Positions 57,963 to 64,000 of a stretch of 64,000 bases of DNA are shown piece after piece. The notes beneath the pieces were generated by a model that saw only the letters and a list, made by a program, of their open reading frames with translations, did not search any database and was not told the DNA's origin. The stretch is from Dioscorea cayenensis subsp. rotundata. Lineage: Eukaryota > Streptophyta > Magnoliopsida > Dioscoreales > Dioscoreaceae. The number at the start of each line of letters is the position of its first letter. Positions within the stretch are counted from its first letter, which is position 1. The stretch covers positions 31,558,625 to 31,622,624 of the forward strand of contig NC_052490.1 in the NCBI RefSeq assembly GCF_009730915.1. Reading direction: 5' to 3'. Both the position numbers and the translations under genes were made by a program.

Positions 57963-59170
57963 ATATAACTTGTTAATATTTATTAAAAATAAAATAAAAA
58001 CATTGGTATCAATAACTAACCACAGAAAAAAGTTTTATTTTTAGTTACTAAAATTGCTCATACAATTTGTAGATGAAGAGGAATGCAAGCCTCATCAAAC
58101 TAGAAATGATAATAAAATTTCACCCAAAAAGTGGTTGGCACACTCAGCAAGGGAAACCTTTGTGTTCGTCTAGATTGAGATTTTCTGTGTTGCATTACCA
58201 ACTAATCCAAACAAAAATATAAATATATACAAAACCTATCAAAAAGTTGAAATTTAATTAATCAAAATAAGTTGATGAAAAAAAAACAATAAGCCTCCAC
58301 TTCTTAGAAAATTTAATGGATTTACAGAAAATGCAACGTTTAGCGAGTGATTTCGATATCTAAAAGGAGATTAGTGGTTGTGTTTAGTACATTTTGATAT
58401 TTTATGTCTTTGTGTGTTTGGGTTTTCATATTTTTAGATTCGTGTTTACTCGATGTTGTTAGTGTTGCTATCTCTATTGTTAGTGAACTTCTAAGTTGTT
58501 GTCAGTTCTCTCTCTGTATTTTTTTATATTTTTGCTAGTTTCCCATTATTTTTTTTTACCAATGTAATATTTATAATTTATTTATTTTTTAAAAAAAATA
58601 TTGATGCTCTTGACACTGAAATTAAAAGAAATTTTTTTTTTAAATTGATGTCATTTTTATGAATGTATTTATTTACATATATGATATGTTACATTAAAGC
58701 CATTTTTCAGTAATTAAATTTTAATAATTAATGATGGGAATAATATAAAACTAAATTGTTTTTTAGATTAATTAAAGTGGAAATTGCCAAAATAACCCCC
58801 TAAGTTTATAATATTTCCAAAAACACCCTATTAATTTGGGAATCCCTAAAAACCCCTTCCTTTTAAATACAATGAATTTGAAACCCCCCAGGCATTTAAT
58901 GGAGTTAGTTTTAAATTTTTTGGACGAAATTATCCCTAGCATGGGAAGTTGTGGCAAGTGAGACGTGGTTTGACCATAACGCCCTTTGCTGCAATAATTT
59001 TTTCTCTTTAAGGGTCTGTTTGGCTGCAAAATAAAAAAAATATGGCATAATTTTATTATGTAGGACCTCAAATTGATTATTACAGAAATTGTGGCATATT
59101 TTATTATTATAGAATGAGTGTTTGGTTAACAAAATAAAAAAAAATTAAGGAGAATAGGTGATCGACTACC

Positions 59171-61797
59171 CACTACAACAAAAAACACTTATTGTGACAT
59201 TTTTAAAACAACATTTTTGGCAAATGTCACGGCAAACCAATAAAATGACTTTTAAGCGATAATTGTGATAAGTGTTGGTATTCTTTTATTTATTCCTACA
59301 TTTATAATGACATTTCTACTTATAGTCACAAAAGGTTTTTATTTTGCGATATTTTTCAATATTTTAGCAACATTAAAAGAAATGTCAGTACAATATTATT
59401 TGTTAAGACGCTTGTTATGACCTATGTAACAAATGTCATAATCCAATATGACTTTAATTGCATCAATTTATTATGATATATTTGAAAACACCATTTTAAA
59501 TTAGGATATGTATCTATCTATATTCAAAAAATATGAACGATAATTTAAAATTTAAAAAAGTGGTATTTAAGGGAAAATAAAAGCATCAATATTTTAATTT
59601 TCAAGAGTGCCAAAAACAGTTTTTTTTTTTTATGAACGCCAAAACCTACGCGGCTTATAGATTCATGATCTATATATAAGACAAGAAAAACCCCCTCATA
59701 GTGTAAAAGGCCAAAAATAAAGTTTTTATCAGGAGATAAAGTAAGTATCTCGATTTTACTTTATTTCAGAATATTTTTTAGCATTGTTTTTTCTTGCAAT
59801 ATTATTTAAATATTTAACTTGTTATTCATTATGGTAAATGATTGATAGATGATTAAGTTTTTAATTAGTTTTTGTTATGAAAACAAGCATGATAAATTAA
59901 TTAATCTAATTCTAGGGTTTGAGAATATTTTTTAAAAGAAAAAGAAGAAGAAGATTGAATTTAATTAGGATGAGATCTCCAAAACATCCCTTTTTTGTTG
60001 AAAATTAAAATATGTTTTGGTTTTTCTCCTTGCCGACAGTGATAATGGGGTGGTCATGACATGGATGCGAGGCTTCAATCCTTGAAATTGCCATTTAGTT
60101 TATTTTATTTAATCCTAATTTTGTTGAAGTTTTACAATTTGTCCCCTTTTTTTTATTTTTTATAGGACTCTTACTATACTTACGAGGGCACACATATAGT
60201 TTTGGTAAAGTTTTACAATTTGTCCCTTATATAATTTTTATTTCTTATAGTGTTCTTGTTACAATTATGGCTCACACATAGCTTTGTTGAAGTTTTATAT
60301 TTCATCATTTTATTCCAAGTTAAATTATTTAAAGGTTCTTATTATGGTTATGACACACATACATAAACTGAGATAAATTATATATTCTCATTCAATATAA
60401 AAATAGCTTATTTGTATTCTTTTTTATGCAAATTATATATGCTCCACATGGTTTTATTTTTTATTTGTATTTCAAATTTGTATCATTGATTCTAATATAT
60501 TATATATGTCTACTTTTAATTTAACTTTTATTGTTATATTACCTTTATCTTATTAAATGTAAAAAGTTTTATAGGCGGGAGATGCTACAAGTAGTCCTTA
60601 TTCTCAATTAGCTACTCAATTTCATTTTAGTAATAATGATCTGGTACAATTTTTATAATATCATCTTATTATATTTTTAAATTATTAAAATCATAAATTG
60701 TATTATTTATTTATCTTTTTTTCTTTTTTAATTGATTTAAATAGACCTTGATGTATTTGTTTATTTTATTTTGCAGATAAGAGATCACTATAATAAATTT
60801 AAACCCAATTCTACGGATTGAAACCTTAGCTTTATTATAAAAGTTATTTTTTTTAAAGATTTGTAGATCATTTTGACATTGTTTTAATTATTTTAAAATT
60901 TTTAAAATTATAAATTATATTATTTATTTATCTTTTTTCTTTATTAATTGATTTAGATAGATACTAACGTATTTATATATTTTATTTTGCAATCATCATA
61001 ACAAATTTAAAGGCATGCAATTATACGGATTGAAGCCTTAGCTTTATTATAATTTTTGAAAGTTATTTTTTAAATATTTGTAGATAATGTTGACATTATT
61101 TTTAATTAGTGTTTTTAATGCTACGTTTGATTTTTTTAAATTTTTTTGATGAATAGTTTTTTTATTAATATTTTTGTTAAATTATGCAAATTAATTTTTA
61201 TAGAATTTAAATTATATCTCATATTTTTATTTAATTAAATCATATATAAATATTGTTTAAATTAATATTGTGAAAAAAATTATACAATATCCTTATACCA
61301 ACATTTATAAATGACACTTAATTTTAAAATTAGATAAGATTAATAACTTTTACTAACATTTACAAATATCGACTTCAATTGGTATTCATATATAATTGAT
61401 ATTTTATTAAACCAATGTTTACAAAAGGTCGATATAAGTACTTTAAGAGATCTTTAACAAATGTTATTATATAATCTCTATAACAACAATTATAAATATT
61501 GCAATATTTCAAAATTAATGTGATAAAAACTTATGGCGATATCTACAAATGTTGTAAAAAGTGTTGCTTAAGCCATATACAAATGTTGAAATAAAATCCA
61601 TATTGAGACTATTTACAAATGTTGGAATATATAGGTACCAAAGTTTCTTAGAAATGTCACAACAAAGTATACCGACTGTGGCAATTGTGACATATAATCT
61701 ACATTTGTTACAAAAATCAGTATAGAGCTATTCCGATGATTTTTTGTTATTGTACGACATATGTCAAATGTCACAAAAATCCTATTTTGTTGTAGTG
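59171..61797. mobile_element. Non-autonomous CACTA (En/Spm-type) element (2627 bp), TSD ACC
   Basis: Begins CACTACAACAAAAAACAC and ends TTTTGTTGTAGTG, perfect over CACTACAACAAAA, with ACC on both sides (59168-59170, 61798-61800). The right subterminal part has many short words of the type ACAAATGTTG / AAATGTCACAA, as expected for CACTA subterminal repeats. The interior is AT-rich and non-coding. Confidence 0.88.
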
Positions 61798-61800
61798 ACC

Positions 61801-62155
61801 GGACCGCCGGTGGACCGGTGGCCGGTCGCCGGAGGTTGGCCAGACCACCGATGGACCACCGGCCGATGGCCGGACTACTGGTGGTCGGTCGTCAGAGGCC
61901 ACCGGTAGTCAATTGGAGCATTGGTGGACCACTGGCCGGTCGTCGAAGGTCGGCCAGACCATCGGTGGACAGCCGGTGTGTCACCGGAGGCCAGCCGGAC
62001 CAGTGGACGGTCGCTGGAGGATGGCCGGACTGCCGATCGCTGGTCGCTGGAGGAGAGCAGGACTACCAGTCGCTGGTCGCCGGAGGCAGGCCGGACCGGT
62101 GGGTGATCGACGGAGGTTGGCCGGATCGTCGGTGGACCGATGGCTAGTGGCTGGA
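61801..62155. repeat. GC-rich minisatellite (CGGTGGACC / GGCCGGTCGCCGGAGG words)
   Basis: Irregular tandem units built from CGGTGGACC, GGCCGG.C.., TCGTCGGAGG or TCGCCGGAGG and TTGGCCAGACC, in an otherwise AT-rich element. Frames on both strands are open because of the base composition; none is credible as a gene. Confidence 0.8.
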
Positions 62156-62365
62156 TCAAAATGAAGAGAGTGACTTTTTGCAATGAGAAAATATTCCACT
62201 CTTAGTGGAATACTTTTTAATGCCATAATACCTATATTATGCAATAATTTTATATTCTAAAATAAGTACCCAAACAACCAATATGGCATAATTCTCAGAA
62301 AATGTTAAATTATGCCATATTGTACGGATTATGCCATAATTTCTGGCTATCCAAACAAGCCCTAA

Positions 62366-62985
62366 GAGGAATCAGTTTTTTTTCTTGGTTAATCCCCAGA
62401 GAACACCATTATTGGTGCTGGTTTCTTTTTTCTCTCTTCATCTCTTCAGCTTTTCCTTTTTCAAAGTTGTCGTTGCCTGAACATCTTCTGTAGGATATAT
62501 TGGACCACTGCCTCGAAGGAGAACTCCCACTCAACTCTTTGGCATTTCATTAGTTTGCGCTCCAAGATATTAAGGCGAGGTGGATGCCGTTGAAGATGTT
62601 GTGCAGTTTCTTTTTGTTTTGATATTCTGTGGGTTTCTTTTTAGTTTGATTTCTAAAGTATTCTATTAGAAAGAGAAATTTTTCGGTTTCATGGTGTGAT
62701 TATTGGATGATCTTGTAGTTTGTAGGAAGATTTTTCGGCAAGAGTTTTGTTTGTTTTTCATTTTCGTTTGTGTACATAATCAAAAGCGATAATATTGTGT
62801 TGAAAGAGATTTTTCGATTGTTTTGCAATTTCATTGTGATGTCCGACTCGATCCACATTTGTCTAGGACGGCCAGGTTTAATTTTGAATGTAAATATTGT
62901 TATTTCTTTTTAACTATCGATTGTTCTATTTAAGTTTCAAAGTTTATGTTTAAATATCAATGTTTCTGTTTAACTACGACATTTT
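62366..62985. other. Body of the right-hand Mutator-like element, no supported gene
   Basis: A stretch with moderate GC (62480-62600) could be captured sequence, but no convincing frame is present. From 62870 on there are TTTAAATATCAATGTTTCTG-type repeats. Confidence 0.4.
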
Positions 62986-64000
62986 CTATTTAAATTTCAT
63001 CATTTCTTTTTAAATTTGCATTTATTTACGAAAACGATTTTCATAAATAAGAAGCAAATTGTATAATAATATGCGATAGTTTGTGGCAAACATATGTAAC
63101 GAATATAAGTAATTATTTATGCTTAGTTGGCGATAGTTCTTTGCAAGATCTACGATTGTGTCCGCACTCGTGGTAGTGAAGTGAGTTTTTTAAATGGTTA
63201 GCGCCTGCAAAACGTTGTCCGACATGCAATGAAAAAACTTCAAAATGATCTAACGAGTAAGGAAGGCCTATTAAATCGCCAGGGTGGCCTTAAGGTGGGA
63301 CGGATACGCTCGTAGAATCCAAATACCTACTAAAATCATTTCTGTTTAAACTGAAACTGGATATATTTAAACAGAGACATAACATTTTAAACAGAGACTT
63401 GATAAATTTAAACGGAAACATTTATGCTTAAACAAAAAACTGTATAATTTTAAACGAAAACAAGGACATGACAATAATAGTTGAGAAAAAACATAAGTTT
63501 TAAGCGGAAAATGGGATAATTAATCAATAATTAACTTGTACAACTATGTTTATGTTTAAATATCATTGTTTCATTTTAAATTTGAGTTTGTTTATGAAAA
63601 CGATTTTCATAAATAACGAGCAAAATGTACAATAATATGCGATAGTTTGTGACAAACATATGTAACGAATATGAGTTATCATTTATGCTTAGTTGGCGAT
63701 AGTTTCTTTGCAAGATCTATGATTGGGTCCGCACTCGTGGTAGTGAAGTGAGTTTTATAAATGGTTAGCGCCTACATAACGTTGTCCGACATGCAATGAC
63801 AAAACTTCAAAATGATCTAACGAGTAAGGAAGGCCTACTAAACTATCAGGGTGGCCCTGAGGATGGACGGATACGCTCGTAGAATCCGAATACCTACTAA
63901 AATCATTTCTGTTTAAACTTAAACTGGATATATTTAAACAGAAACTTGATAATTTTAAACGGAAACATTTATGTTTAAACAAAAAACTGTATAATTTTAA
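62985..64000. repeat. ~560-bp tandem repeat, nearly two copies
   Basis: Words from the first copy recur in order in the second with period about 560: GAAAACGATTTTCATAAATA (63028 and 63597), AATATGCGATAGTTTGTG, TCCGCACTCGTGGTAGTGAA, GGACGGATACGCTCGTAGAA. Each copy ends in a cluster of TTTAAACAGAGAC / TTTAAACGGAAAC units. The second copy runs into the window edge, so more units may follow. Confidence 0.85.

Larger units (their letters stand above)
53816..58776. other. AT-rich gene-free region with small repeats
   Basis: No gene is supported. Visible structure: a 65-bp-scale direct duplication at about 53990-54110 (TACCATGCATGGTACTTTTT-type units); a block with LINE-like tail features at about 54480-55130 (a minus frame at 54827-55042 has no clear family); TA runs near 55735-55755 and 56815-56831; direct repeats at 56060-56235 and 57400-57582; a 54-bp tandem duplication near 57147-57255; and a SINE fragment at 57878-57962. 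Confidence 0.5.
59012..62362. mobile_element. PIF/Harbinger-like element (3351 bp with nested CACTA), TSD TAA
   Basis: Ends GGGTCTGTTTGG and CCAAACAAGCCC are imperfect inverted repeats flanked by TAA (59009-59011 and 62363-62365). The GGGNNTGTTTGG terminus with TAA/TTA target suits Tourist/PIF-Harbinger elements. Both ends carry copies of ATGGCATAAT / ATTATGCCAT. Without the nested CACTA it is about 720 bp. It contains a GC-rich minisatellite at 61801-62155 and no transposase. Confidence 0.75.
58777..64000. mobile_element. Mutator-like element, left end and body, cut by the window edge
   Basis: The terminus GTGGAAATTGCCAAAATAAC and the next ~220 bp (AAAAACCCCTTCCTTTTAAA, TTTTTTGGACGAAATT, GGGAAGTTGTGGCAAGTGAG) match the inverted right end of the element at 21803-24271. 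So it is the same family, here in opposite terminal orientation. The right end lies outside the window, so the 9-bp duplication (left flank TTAATTAAA) cannot be tested. It is interrupted at 59012-62362 by another transposon. The part after that contains TTTAAACAGAGAC-type repeats like those of the first element. Confidence 0.7.

Noticed and set aside
61761..62147. Arginine/glycine-rich 128-codon frame and its antisense partner
   Set aside because: Open only because of the GC-rich minisatellite; periodic sequence without domain.
1..64000. CRISPR array, bacterial operon or phage-type system
   Set aside because: Introns, plant gene families and plant transposons throughout; tandem repeats here lack spacer structure.

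Overview
This is plant nuclear DNA: AT-rich intergenic sequence packed with transposable elements, one 14-exon gene, and GC-rich intronless genes. The intronless, GC-rich coding style suggests a monocot, but the sequence does not prove this and I do not name a species. All intact host genes are on the + strand.

Layout. 1165-5103 is a respiratory burst oxidase (RBOH, NADPH oxidase); its 14-exon model gives a clean 890-residue protein and uses one GC-AG intron. From 5882 to 53815 there is a tandem array of UDP-glycosyltransferases resembling family UGT88 (group E). Six are intact: 5882-7282, 11450-12853, 24992-26398, 31284-32690, 46489-47889 and 52367-53815. One is a 5'-truncated pseudogene (12967-20128) split by three insertions. 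All six intact proteins keep the catalytic His/Asp pair and a 44-residue PSPG box with Trp at position 22 and a terminal Gln, which favours UDP-glucose. The likely products are glucosides of flavonoids or other phenolics; the true acceptors cannot be read from sequence. From 53816 to the end there is no recognisable host gene.

The space between genes is mostly datable transposon insertions with target-site duplications (TSDs). They include a full-length but decayed Ty1/copia element (14597-19941, TSD AAGGG) and two solo-LTR-like insertions in the same pseudogene (TSDs GAGAC and GGCTG). Three copies of a 2.0-2.5 kb non-coding LTR-like repeat lie at 7531-10071, 33554-35668 and 48246-50229. There is a 1400-bp hAT-type element (8-bp TSD), three complete Mutator-like elements (9-bp TSDs), a fourth running off the right edge, two LINE 3' ends, and SINEs. 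The right-hand Mutator-like element contains a PIF/Harbinger-like element, which contains a CACTA element.

How it fits together. The array grew by tandem duplication; the copies share upstream and 3' sequence. The second gene appears to have acquired the 3' half of the first (or the reverse), and LTR insertions have replaced or displaced regulatory flanks. The most interesting material is the chimeric UGT pair, a UGT with an altered GIGH loop (SISH), the layered pseudogene, and a Mutator-like family carrying GC-rich gene-like cargo and TTTAAACAG-type tandem repeats.
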